A stretch of 33,219 nt of DNA, from NCBI GenBank assembly GCA_016181465.1, contig JACOZG010000037.1:1-33219 (forward strand), in the 5' to 3' direction. Under the pieces are notes generated by a model. The model did no database searches. It was given only the letters and a program-made list of their open reading frames with translations, and had not been told where the DNA came from. The position numbers and the translations under genes were made by a program. Positions 16,781 to 24,438 of this stretch are shown in pieces. Position 1 is the first letter of the stretch, and every line of letters begins with the position of its first letter. The DNA is from Candidatus Vogelbacteria bacterium (GTDB lineage: Bacteria; Patescibacteriota; Minisyncoccia; Phycocordibacterales; JACOZG01).

Positions 16781-17341
16781 GTGTTTCAAGTCATGAATGG
16801 GATCGAGACAGAGTCGGCGGCGTTGTGCTTCTATGAGTGGTGGAACAGAAAACAAGAGAGGTTGGAACTTCAGGCCAAACGGTTTGACTCTCAAAGCGGC
16901 CTCACCCGCTACTACAAGCCGTTTGGCGGCGAAATCGTCAGGGCCGGCGAGATGTGGTTGTGCCGAGTGGGTGAGACGGTTTTCACCCGCCGGGAAGATG
17001 TTCATGTGGTGGAAGAGGTTGTCCGAGTGGCCCCGTTTCTCTTCTTGGGGTTCAAGCGCGGTCAGCCGATCAATCTGGAGCTGGAACGCGTTGACGGTCA
17101 GTGGCGTTCAATTACCCGCAACCGCAGCCGGTCCGGTTCCGTGATGATTGAAACAGATTTCGTGTTTGATCGTCAGAGTGAACTTCCGCCGACCACCGGT
17201 CTTGGCCGCTACTATGTCACCAAACTGGTGAACTGTCGGCAGGGGAATTTCGGTCGGGTGTCTGTGGTTGTCGCCGTTGACCTTGAACCGCCGGCGGTGA
17301 AGCGAGAGAAGGTCAATCCGCGACTGGCCGAGGTGGCTTGA
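16781..17341 (+). CDS. Hypothetical protein with its own leader and SD
   Basis: GTG start preceded by caggagg; candidate upstream ttgaca...tgctaacct promoter near 16648; strong terminator downstream. Confidence 0.7.
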   Translation: MFQVMNGIETESAALCFYEWWNRKQERLELQAKRFDSQSGLTRYYKPFGGEIVRAGEMWLCRVGETVFTRREDVHVVEEVVRVAPFLFLGFKRGQPINLELERVDGQWRSITRNRSRSGSVMIETDFVFDRQSELPPTTGLGRYYVTKLVNCRQGNFGRVSVVVAVDLEPPAVKREKVNPRLAEVA

Positions 17342-17364
17342 CTGACGTGGAGCCGTCGGTCTGA

Positions 17365-17403
17365 GGGGATCTTGCATCTTACGGTGCGAGGTCCCCTTTT
17401 TTA
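17365..17403 (+). terminator. Rho-independent terminator
   Basis: ggggatcttgca-tcttacgg-tgcgaggtcccc followed by tttttta. Confidence 0.93.
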
Positions 17404-17424
17404 TTTGCCCCGCCGCCGGCGGGT

Positions 17425-17433
17425 TTATCCACA
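17425..17433 (+). promoter_or_regulatory. Exact consensus DnaA box
   Basis: TTATCCACA, context gtttatccacagc. Confidence 0.6.
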
Positions 17434-17474
17434 GCTCCTCTTTACATCGCTAACAGCAGGTTTATACTAAAATT

Positions 17475-17552
17475 CAGCTAGATCTTTCTCCGGCTTCTTT
17501 CCCCTCCGGAAAGCACCGTTATCGCCTTAGGGTGAGCGGTGCTTTCTTTTTA
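17475..17552 (+). ncRNA. Candidate orphan small RNA (about 75 nt)
   Basis: TTTACA(17441-17446)-N16-TATACT(17463-17468), then terminator gaaagcaccg ... cggtgctttc ttttt (17509-17551); no ORF. Confidence 0.6.
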
Positions 17553-17586
17553 TATTTGCTTAAATTTATCGGCTTGCTAGAATACC

Positions 17587-18186
17587 ATTCCAACATCTAA
17601 AAGCAATACTTGGCTCATCGTCATTATTATCTTAGTCGTCGGCGCCATTCTCTGGCCCTTGCTTAGGCGCAGCGCCCCAGCCGAGACAGAAACGTCGGCA
17701 GACGGTGCCGTCGCTACTACTACGGTTTCCGTAGACGAATTGATAGTCGAAAAAGACAACCTGACTGCCTCGGTGGTGAACGTCGCTGATGCTGATACCA
17801 TAACTCTTCGCGTTTATTTCGGCAATCGCCGGTTTGACCCGCAAGGTTTGAAGTGCGCTACGGTTTACCCGGTGTCCCGGACCCTGCCGGCAACCACGGC
17901 CGTGGGCCGGGCGGCGCTCTTGGAATTATTGAAGGGCCCGACGCCGGTTGAAGCCGCCGCTGGCGCGGTAACCTCTATCAATCCCGGTGTCCGGTTGCAG
18001 AATCTGACTATCCTAAACGGCGTGGCTTATGCTGATTTCAGTTCGGCTCTGGCCGCCGAAGTCGGGGGTGCCTGTCTCGTAACCGCGATCCGCGCCCAGA
18101 TTACCGAGACCTTAAAGCAATTCCCAACGGTTAAATCCGTCTTGATCTCGATTAACGGCGTTTCCGTCGGTATCCTCCAGCCGTAA
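17587..18186 (+). CDS. GerMN-domain membrane-anchored protein, probable non-canonical start
   Basis: Frame open after stop TAG 17578-17580: (ATT)PTSKSNTWLIVIIILVVGAILWPLLRRSAPAE...ADTITLRVYFGNRRFDP...AALLELLKGPTPVEAAAGAVTSINPGVRLQNLTILNGVAYADFSSAL; the ORF-track TTG start (17659) would lose the TM. Confidence 0.75.
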   Translation: MPTSKSNTWLIVIIILVVGAILWPLLRRSAPAETETSADGAVATTTVSVDELIVEKDNLTASVVNVADADTITLRVYFGNRRFDPQGLKCATVYPVSRTLPATTAVGRAALLELLKGPTPVEAAAGAVTSINPGVRLQNLTILNGVAYADFSSALAAEVGGACLVTAIRAQITETLKQFPTVKSVLISINGVSVGILQP

Positions 18187-18190
18187 GAGT

Positions 18191-18199
18191 TTATCCACA
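18191..18199 (+). promoter_or_regulatory. Second exact consensus DnaA box
   Basis: TTATCCACA, same 13-bp context gtttatccacagc. Confidence 0.6.
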
Positions 18200-18241
18200 G
18201 CATATCAACAATCTATACAACAAAAAGGCCTTGACGGGGTG

Positions 18242-18269
18242 TTGACAGGGTTTTGATCCCAGCTAATAT
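18242..18269 (+). promoter_or_regulatory. Promoter of the SipW/TasA-like locus
   Basis: TTGACA-N16-TAATAT, 9 nt before ATG at 18279. Confidence 0.85.
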
Positions 18270-18278
18270 TACCGACAA

Positions 18279-19568
18279 ATGAGGAAGATATTTTTGGGCT
18301 TGCTGTTGTTAGTTGGGGCACTGGCGATTCTTCCGCTTTTTGCCGCCTTCGAAGTCCATGTCGTCAATGTCACGGCCAAGATTGAGAACGCTCTTTCGTT
18401 AACAGCTGAAGCGCTCGACTTCGGCACGGTGTTTCCGCAAGAACACCTGGCTCAACAACTCGACATCGCCCTGTCGAGTTCTTTTTTAGCCGAGCCGCGG
18501 GTGGATGATGTGAACTACTTCATCCGTCAGAAGCCCAAGTGCGCGATTACCAGTAACGATGGTACCAGTTTTGATCCGGAAAACACTGTTACCGGTCAGG
18601 TAATCGTCAATCGAGAAAATAACACCAGCAACAGTGTTACCCGTATTGATTGCGGCCCGCCGCCGCGCGACTTGCGAGAAGGTGAATCGTGGGGCGTTCT
18701 GCCATCACTCTGCGAATACTTGTCCAAGACCGGCGAAGAAAATGAACTGCTGTCATTTCATAAACCGTGGCAGGTAGAAAACAGTCAAGTAGTTTGGAAT
18801 GATACCAGAGGTTATCTGGCAAAATCAACGAATGACATTTCTGACACCTGGACGATTGACCTGGCCGTGCCGTGCTTTGGTGGTTATTGCGCTCAAGATT
18901 GGGAAGATTTTGTCAGACGAATCAATGCTGGTGCTCTACCAGCCGAGCAATGGGTTCAACCAGCCGAAAACGAGCATAAAATTTTCGGCTGCGACCTCTG
19001 GGTGGAGGTGACTGGCGTGAGCCAAGCCGGATGGGTTACCCCGCCACCCGCCGAGCCGGTGACTATTTTTTCTGATGACTTCGGAACGGGGGACACCGCC
19101 AATGACATTCCGGATTGGGATGAAGAAGGGGATGACAATGCTTCCTCCACGTTGGCCAGGGCCCCGACAGCAACCGGTAATAACACCGCGAGTCCGGACG
19201 GCGGCCGCTTTGCCAGAATTGGCTCCGGCGAGTGGATTTGCCGGCCAGTGAATGCTACGGGCTTTAACGTGTTGATGTTGCAGTATTATTGGAGGGGCGA
19301 TAATGATGCCGAAAATGACAGTGACCTCGGCCTCGTTGAATACGCGACTGGCGGTACCTGTGATAGTCCAACCGGATTGACCGCGCTGGTAGCCCATGAG
19401 TTGGATGATGACCCCGCCGCCGGCGAGGAGTGGAGTTCATGGCAATCCATTAACTTGCCGGACGCCATTGATGGAACGGCCTTCTTACTCCGATTCCGTA
19501 ATGCCGCCACTGCCAATGAAGAGGATTTCCGCGTGGATGATGTCGTGTTGATCGGTCTGGCGCCATGA
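18279..19568 (+). CDS. TasA/camelysin-like secreted protein with extra C-terminal beta-sandwich-like domain
   Basis: LPLFAAFEVHVVNVTAKIENALSLTAEALDFGTVFPQEHL shared with the next two genes; C-terminal IFSDDFGTGDTANDIPDWDEEGDD...FRVDDVVLIGLAP. Confidence 0.75.
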   Translation: MRKIFLGLLLLVGALAILPLFAAFEVHVVNVTAKIENALSLTAEALDFGTVFPQEHLAQQLDIALSSSFLAEPRVDDVNYFIRQKPKCAITSNDGTSFDPENTVTGQVIVNRENNTSNSVTRIDCGPPPRDLREGESWGVLPSLCEYLSKTGEENELLSFHKPWQVENSQVVWNDTRGYLAKSTNDISDTWTIDLAVPCFGGYCAQDWEDFVRRINAGALPAEQWVQPAENEHKIFGCDLWVEVTGVSQAGWVTPPPAEPVTIFSDDFGTGDTANDIPDWDEEGDDNASSTLARAPTATGNNTASPDGGRFARIGSGEWICRPVNATGFNVLMLQYYWRGDNDAENDSDLGLVEYATGGTCDSPTGLTALVAHELDDDPAAGEEWSSWQSINLPDAIDGTAFLLRFRNAATANEEDFRVDDVVLIGLAP

Positions 19569-19662
19569 TTTAAGTTTGACATCGAGCCTCCCGTCACCAC
19601 CTCGACGATGTTGGCGGGAGATGTAAAAATAAATTATCAGTTTATTAACCTAAGAAAAAGAT

Positions 19663-20412
19663 ATGAAGAAAATTTTTGTCGGACTGTTGACGCTCGGCGC
19701 GGCGCTCGTGGTCATCCCGATGTTCGCCGCCTTCGAAGCGCATGTGATTAACGTAACGGCCCAGATTGAGAATGCTTTGTCGGTAACGACCAATGCTTTG
19801 GACTTCGGCACCGTCTTCCCGCAAGAGCACTTGGATAAGACCGTTGATGTGGCTTTGTCGCAATCGTTTATTGATGAACCGCGAGTGGACGACGTATCCT
19901 ACTTTATCCGTCAAAAGCCCAAGTGCGCGATTACGAGCAATAACGGCGAATCGTTTGATTCGGAAAATACGGCCACTGGTCATGTAATCGTGGACGAGCA
20001 GGGTAATATTAGTATTGGTTGTGGTGAGCCACCGCGCACTCTCGTAACCGGTGAGTCTTGGGGTTCCCTACCGTCACTCTGCGAATATATCTCCAAAGAA
20101 GGCGATGATGAAAACGACGATACTACTCCTTCTTTCCACCAGCCGTGGACCATTGATGACGGTGAGATTGATTGGCTGGACACCTTTGGTTATCTAACTA
20201 AGGACGGTAATGATATTTCTGATACCTGGACCATTGATCTGGCGGTGCCTTGCTTCGGCGGTTACTGCGCCCAGGACTGGGCTGATTTCGTTAACGACAT
20301 CAACCCTGACGCCGGCGATCCGAATCAGTACACTCAACCGATTGAGAACGAACACAAGATTTTCGGCTGTGACTTGTGGGTGGAGGTGGATGGTGTTAGT
20401 GAGTCAGACTAG
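19663..20412 (+). CDS. TasA/camelysin-like secreted protein, paralogue 2
   Basis: IPMFAAFEAHVINVTAQIENALSVTTNALDFGTVFPQEHLDKTVDVALSQSF; conserved Cys pattern with 18279 CDS. Confidence 0.75.
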   Translation: MKKIFVGLLTLGAALVVIPMFAAFEAHVINVTAQIENALSVTTNALDFGTVFPQEHLDKTVDVALSQSFIDEPRVDDVSYFIRQKPKCAITSNNGESFDSENTATGHVIVDEQGNISIGCGEPPRTLVTGESWGSLPSLCEYISKEGDDENDDTTPSFHQPWTIDDGEIDWLDTFGYLTKDGNDISDTWTIDLAVPCFGGYCAQDWADFVNDINPDAGDPNQYTQPIENEHKIFGCDLWVEVDGVSESD

Positions 20413-20423
20413 GACACTAATAG

Positions 20424-21143
20424 ATGAAAAAATTATTAGTCGGTTTAGGTAGCGTCTTGTTAGTGCTGGTGGCGATGCCGCTCTTCGCCGCTTTTGAGGC
20501 CCATGTGGTGAATGTCTCGGCGACGATTGAGAACGCGCTGTATGTGCATCCGCAATCGCGAGAGTTTGGGACGGTGTTTCCGCAGGAATATCTTGAACAG
20601 GCGATATTCGTAACCTTCAGTGAATCGTTTTCCGCTACAGATCAGAGGCGTGTCGGCACGGTTGAGTATGCGATTAAGCAAAAACCAAAACCGCTTGCCG
20701 CCTACGAAGCCCAAGTGGGGATTGAACCAGCGAGAGCCTGGTGCCACGACAATTATCCGATCACGCCTTATAGTTCTACGGACTCAAGCTGGCAGAGTTA
20801 TCTGACTAACTGCATGCCGTCCTTGTGCCCCTATCTCTCCAAGACGCCGGACGGGTTTCCCTCACCGAGCAATGACACCGGGGTCTTGCCCTTCCACGAT
20901 CCGTTTGCCACTTCTTCGTTCGCGACTGGGAAAATCAACAAGTTCGGCACGGATGTGGGCGATAACTGGATCATTGATTTAGCCGTGCCTTGCTTCCGGG
21001 GTCAATGCGCTCAAGATTGGTCGGCTTTTGTCACGGGTAAAAATCCTTCGGTTACCGACCCGTCAATCTACGAGCTGTCGTCAGAATTGGAGCACGAAGT
21101 TTTCGGTTGCAATCTCTGGGTCGAAGTTACCGATATCTACTAA
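20424..21143 (+). CDS. TasA/camelysin-like secreted protein, paralogue 3 (divergent)
   Basis: MPLFAAFEAHVVNVSATIENALYVHPQSREFGTVFPQEYLEQAIFVTFSESF. Confidence 0.75.
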   Translation: MKKLLVGLGSVLLVLVAMPLFAAFEAHVVNVSATIENALYVHPQSREFGTVFPQEYLEQAIFVTFSESFSATDQRRVGTVEYAIKQKPKPLAAYEAQVGIEPARAWCHDNYPITPYSSTDSSWQSYLTNCMPSLCPYLSKTPDGFPSPSNDTGVLPFHDPFATSSFATGKINKFGTDVGDNWIIDLAVPCFRGQCAQDWSAFVTGKNPSVTDPSIYELSSELEHEVFGCNLWVEVTDIY

Positions 21144-21238
21144 CCCCATACCACGCGGGGTACGGGGCGAGCGATTCGATCGTTTCTTTCTCAACCTAGT
21201 GTTAAAATCATTAGGTTGGGAAGATAAGCGATTAAATT

Positions 21239-21676
21239 ATGGAGGAATTGATTCAACCAAAAAAGAAGTTGCGTTTAATTGACAAAATTGTCTTAGCGGT
21301 TTTGCTTCTGGTTTTTCTCTTTGCCTTTTATGTGACGCTTGACGCCAATAAATACCGCGCGCTGGTGCGCGTGGTCGCCGGCGAAGGCAAAGTCGGTGTC
21401 AATCCGACAGATCAGGCGCTTGATTTTGGCGATCTCTCCCGCGGCACTTCGGCCGTGCGCCGCGTGGCGATTGAGAACGGTTTGCCCTTGTCGCTTTATG
21501 TTTTTGCCGTCCGCACCGGCAGTATCCGAACGCTGGTTAAGCTCGATAAAAATTATTTCCGGATTCCGCCGCGCTCGTCGGACAAAATTGAATTCTCGGT
21601 CTATATGCCGGCCTCGGCCGAGATTGACCGAGTTTACGACGGCCGGGTCTATCTGTTTAAAATCCCAATGCCATGA
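21239..21676 (+). CDS. Membrane-anchored Ig/ASH-like partner protein
   Basis: One N-terminal TM; VGVNPTDQALDFGDLSRGTSAVRRVAIENGLPLSLYVFAVRTGSI. Confidence 0.6.
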   Translation: MEELIQPKKKLRLIDKIVLAVLLLVFLFAFYVTLDANKYRALVRVVAGEGKVGVNPTDQALDFGDLSRGTSAVRRVAIENGLPLSLYVFAVRTGSIRTLVKLDKNYFRIPPRSSDKIEFSVYMPASAEIDRVYDGRVYLFKIPMP

Positions 21677-22110
21677 GCCGCGCCGCGCGTTTTATCCTTA
21701 ATTTATTTGTCTATCTGGCGATTATCGGCGGTTTGATCTTCGGCCTGCCCCGTTTCCTAACTTGGGCGCTCGAAACGCCCTATCCCATGGCCGCCATCAC
21801 CTCGGGCTCGATGTGGCCCGTGCTTAACGAGGGCGATTTGGTCTTCATTCAAGGCGGCCGAAAACTGGAGGAGTTGAAAGTGGGCGACATCATTGTCTGG
21901 CGCGGGACAGAGGACAGGGGCTTTACCATTCACCGGGTGGCTAGAATTAACGGCAGTCAAATTATCACCAAAGGTGACGCCAATTTCAACGAGGATCAGC
22001 CGATTGAGTTTGATCAAGTAGTTGGCCGGGCGCTGACTTTCCGCGATCGTCCGGTGCACATCCCGCATCTCGGTTCAATCACGGTGCTGGCAAGCAATTG
22101 GAAAAAATGA
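21673..22110 (+). CDS. sipW: SipW/ER-type signal peptidase I
   Basis: AITSGSMWPVLNEGDLVFI (catalytic Ser) and FTIHRVARINGSQIITKGDANFNEDQ (His in place of the bacterial Lys). Confidence 0.88.
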   Translation: MSRAARFILNLFVYLAIIGGLIFGLPRFLTWALETPYPMAAITSGSMWPVLNEGDLVFIQGGRKLEELKVGDIIVWRGTEDRGFTIHRVARINGSQIITKGDANFNEDQPIEFDQVVGRALTFRDRPVHIPHLGSITVLASNWKK

Positions 22111-23123
22111 AAAAAAGTTTTGACGGCGTCATTAGAAAGCCGAAAATCGTGTTAAGGTCGGACCTTAAAAATTCTAAGTCTCAAGGTCCGACCTTGAGGA
22201 CCCAATGGCCGGTCGCCGCGGCGATTATTTTTGTCGCGATTTTGATTAACTCGGTTACCCTTCTTTCCGCCTTCGAAGCCCATGTCATCAATGTGACGGC
22301 GAAAATTGAGCGCCGGCCGAGCCAGTGCGACGCGCTCTCGCCGGGCTACTGGCGCAATCACGAGGGCTGTTCGGGCGGCGCCGGGGAGAGTATTTGGGCC
22401 TCGCCGATTGATGTTTTGAGCTCAACTTTTTCCGGCGTTTTTGCCGGTTACAGCGGCGCGGGCATTTGCGCCGCCGAATGGCAACCTAATTGTCCGTCGG
22501 CAGTAACGCGCGAGGGCCGGCTCTGCCGCGCCAAACTCCACACTTTGGCTGATGAGCTTAATTTAGTCGCTGGGCATCTCGATCTTAACACTTTGATTGC
22601 CGGCGCCGATCGCGGTGGCGGCTCTTTTGACCGTTTGGGACTCTCGCCGGCCTCCACCGTGGCCGAAGCGTTGACGGCCGTGGAAGCCGTGATCGCCCGG
22701 CATGAGGCCGATGCCACGCTTGACGGCCGCGAATGGCTCGTGGACGCGGCCCAAGTGGCCGAGCGGATTCACTCTTTCTACGAAGACGAGAATCCGATCG
22801 CGCCGCAGTGCATTTTTGATTTGGATCAAGTGAACTTGTCAGCGGTGGAACCGCTTGGCCCTGCTGCATCGCAGATTGAAGAGATTGAAGCGTCGCCCGT
22901 GACTGCTGTCGAGGTCGTTGAATTGACGGCTACGACTACGGCGCCGGTGGTTGAGGGGGCCACTTCCACTCCGCCGGCGGTGGTTGAAGAAACGACAACC
23001 ACCCCAATCGTTGAAGAAGTGGTTGTCGTTGAAGAAGCCGTTGAAGAAACCGTTGTTGAAGATCAGCCAGCGGAAATTGAATCAGCGCCGCCGGAACCAG
23101 TGCCAGAACCAGCCAATGAATAA
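22107..23123 (+). CDS. Fourth candidate SipW substrate with GYWRNH-motif domain and acidic Thr/Val/Glu-rich tail
   Basis: LLSAFEAHVINVTAKIERRPSQCDALSPGYWRNHEGCSGG...; tail TTTTPIVEEVVVVEEAVEETVVEDQPAE; ATGA overlap with sipW. Confidence 0.75.
   Translation: MKKSFDGVIRKPKIVLRSDLKNSKSQGPTLRTQWPVAAAIIFVAILINSVTLLSAFEAHVINVTAKIERRPSQCDALSPGYWRNHEGCSGGAGESIWASPIDVLSSTFSGVFAGYSGAGICAAEWQPNCPSAVTREGRLCRAKLHTLADELNLVAGHLDLNTLIAGADRGGGSFDRLGLSPASTVAEALTAVEAVIARHEADATLDGREWLVDAAQVAERIHSFYEDENPIAPQCIFDLDQVNLSAVEPLGPAASQIEEIEASPVTAVEVVELTATTTAPVVEGATSTPPAVVEETTTTPIVEEVVVVEEAVEETVVEDQPAEIESAPPEPVPEPANE
22154..22195. repeat. In-frame palindromic element in the CDS N-terminus
   Basis: aaggtcggacctt (22154-22166) and its reverse complement aaggtccgacctt (22183-22195); 42 bp = 14 codons. 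Confidence 0.9.
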
Positions 23124-23658
23124 GTTTTATATTTTATTCTTCATTCTCGCTCTGGCCGGCGCCGGCTGGTGGTTTGTCAAAGAGGTGAAGGAACGGATTC
23201 CGGCCAGCGCTGACCAGAGTGTGGCGTACCCCGAGTTGAATCGAGAACATATTGAGGTAGGAACAGCCCATGGCGATTATAACTCTAATCCGCCCTCGTC
23301 CGGTTGGCATTATGCCGAACCGGCCAAAGCGGGATTCTATGATGTTAATGAGCCTTTGATTCCGGACGAGAATGTCATTCACAATTTAGAACACGGCGAG
23401 ATTTGGTTTGCTTATCGGCCAACTATTCCTGAACCGATTAGGGATATACTGAAGAAATTCACGGCTGAACCGTTAGTGATAATTACTCCCAGATCAGCAA
23501 ACGACGCTGATATCGCCCTGGTCGCTTGGGGTCGAGTGGATAAATGGAATGTGCCAGAGGATGGCACGCTCGATACCACTCGGATTAGCGATTTCATCAC
23601 CCGCTGGCGCGATCGGGGGCCGGAGAAACTTTCGCCCTCGGCGCATCTTCGCCGTTGA
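23116..23658 (+). CDS. DUF3105-family membrane-anchored protein
   Basis: YNSNPPSSGWHYAEPAKAGFYDVNEPLIPDENVIHNLEHGEIWFAYRP. Confidence 0.85.
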   Translation: MNKFYILFFILALAGAGWWFVKEVKERIPASADQSVAYPELNREHIEVGTAHGDYNSNPPSSGWHYAEPAKAGFYDVNEPLIPDENVIHNLEHGEIWFAYRPTIPEPIRDILKKFTAEPLVIITPRSANDADIALVAWGRVDKWNVPEDGTLDTTRISDFITRWRDRGPEKLSPSAHLRR

Positions 23659-23682
23659 CAAACCGGTTTTAGTCGCTAAGAT
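23655..23682 (+). promoter_or_regulatory. secE promoter
   Basis: TTGACA-N16-TAAGAT, 7 nt before ATG at 23690. Confidence 0.75.
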
Positions 23683-23689
23683 ACTACCA

Positions 23690-23866
23690 ATGGATCTTGG
23701 CGGTTATCTTAAAGAGACGCGTCTAGAACTCAAGCAGGTGAATTGGCCGACGCGGAGCCAAACGGTTAATTTCACGATTCTGGTGATCGGTTTTTCGTTC
23801 CTCGTCGCCGCGCTCCTCGGGGCCTTTGATTTTATTTTTGTTTCGCTGTTGGAGTTAGCCATTTAA
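23690..23866 (+). CDS. secE: Preprotein translocase subunit SecE
   Basis: YLKETRLELKQVNWPTRSQTVNFTILVIGFSFLVAALLGAFDFIF. Confidence 0.93.
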   Translation: MDLGGYLKETRLELKQVNWPTRSQTVNFTILVIGFSFLVAALLGAFDFIFVSLLELAI

Positions 23867-23871
23867 TAATT

Positions 23872-24417
23872 ATGCCAAAACAAATCCTTCAGACGGAACG
23901 CAACTGGTATGCGGTCCATACTTACGCCGGTTATGAGAACACGGTGGCGCGCAATTTGCGTCAGCGGATCGAATCGCTGGGGATGGAGGACAAAATCTTC
24001 AATGTGATCGTGCCGGTGGAGAAAAAGGTGAAGATCAAAAGCGGCAAACGTCAGACCGTGGAAGAAAAAATTTACCCCGGCTATGTCTTGGTGGAAATGA
24101 TTGTCACGGACGATTCTTGGTATATTGTCCGCAACACGCCGCGGGTGACGGGTTTTGTTGGCGCCGGAGTCGTGCCGGTGCCGCTGGATAAAAAAGAGGT
24201 TGAAGGTTTGTTTAAACTGATGGGCGCCGAGACCGTCAAGCATAAGATTGACCTCGTGGCCGGCGACGCCATCCAGATTACCGACGGGCCGTTCAAGGAT
24301 TTTGAAGGCAAGGTGAACGAAGTGGACGAGAATCGCGGCAAGATCAAGGTGCTGGTTTCTATGTTCGGCCGCGAAACGCCGGTGGAATTGGATTTTCTGC
24401 AGGTGAAGCGAATTTGA
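23872..24417 (+). CDS. nusG: Transcription termination/antitermination protein NusG
   Basis: NWYAVHTYAGYENTVARNLRQRIES...KIYPGYVLVEMIVTDDSWYIVRNTPRVTGFVG; KOW FKDFEGKVNEVD. Confidence 0.97.
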   Translation: MPKQILQTERNWYAVHTYAGYENTVARNLRQRIESLGMEDKIFNVIVPVEKKVKIKSGKRQTVEEKIYPGYVLVEMIVTDDSWYIVRNTPRVTGFVGAGVVPVPLDKKEVEGLFKLMGAETVKHKIDLVAGDAIQITDGPFKDFEGKVNEVDENRGKIKVLVSMFGRETPVELDFLQVKRI

Positions 24418-24438
24418 TACGAATTATCCGAATGGGAG

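Noticed and set aside
17425-18199. Origin of replication
   Set aside because: Only two DnaA boxes, no AT-rich unwinding element cluster identified and no dnaA/dnaN/rpmH nearby.
19588-19620. ctcccgtca/tggcgggag stem between the first two TasA-like genes as a terminator
   Set aside because: No T tract follows; it could be an RNA stability or attenuation element, but there is no further support.
21144-21168. ccccatacc...ggtacgggg stem after the third TasA-like gene as a terminator
   Set aside because: Imperfect stem with no T tract; not enough evidence.
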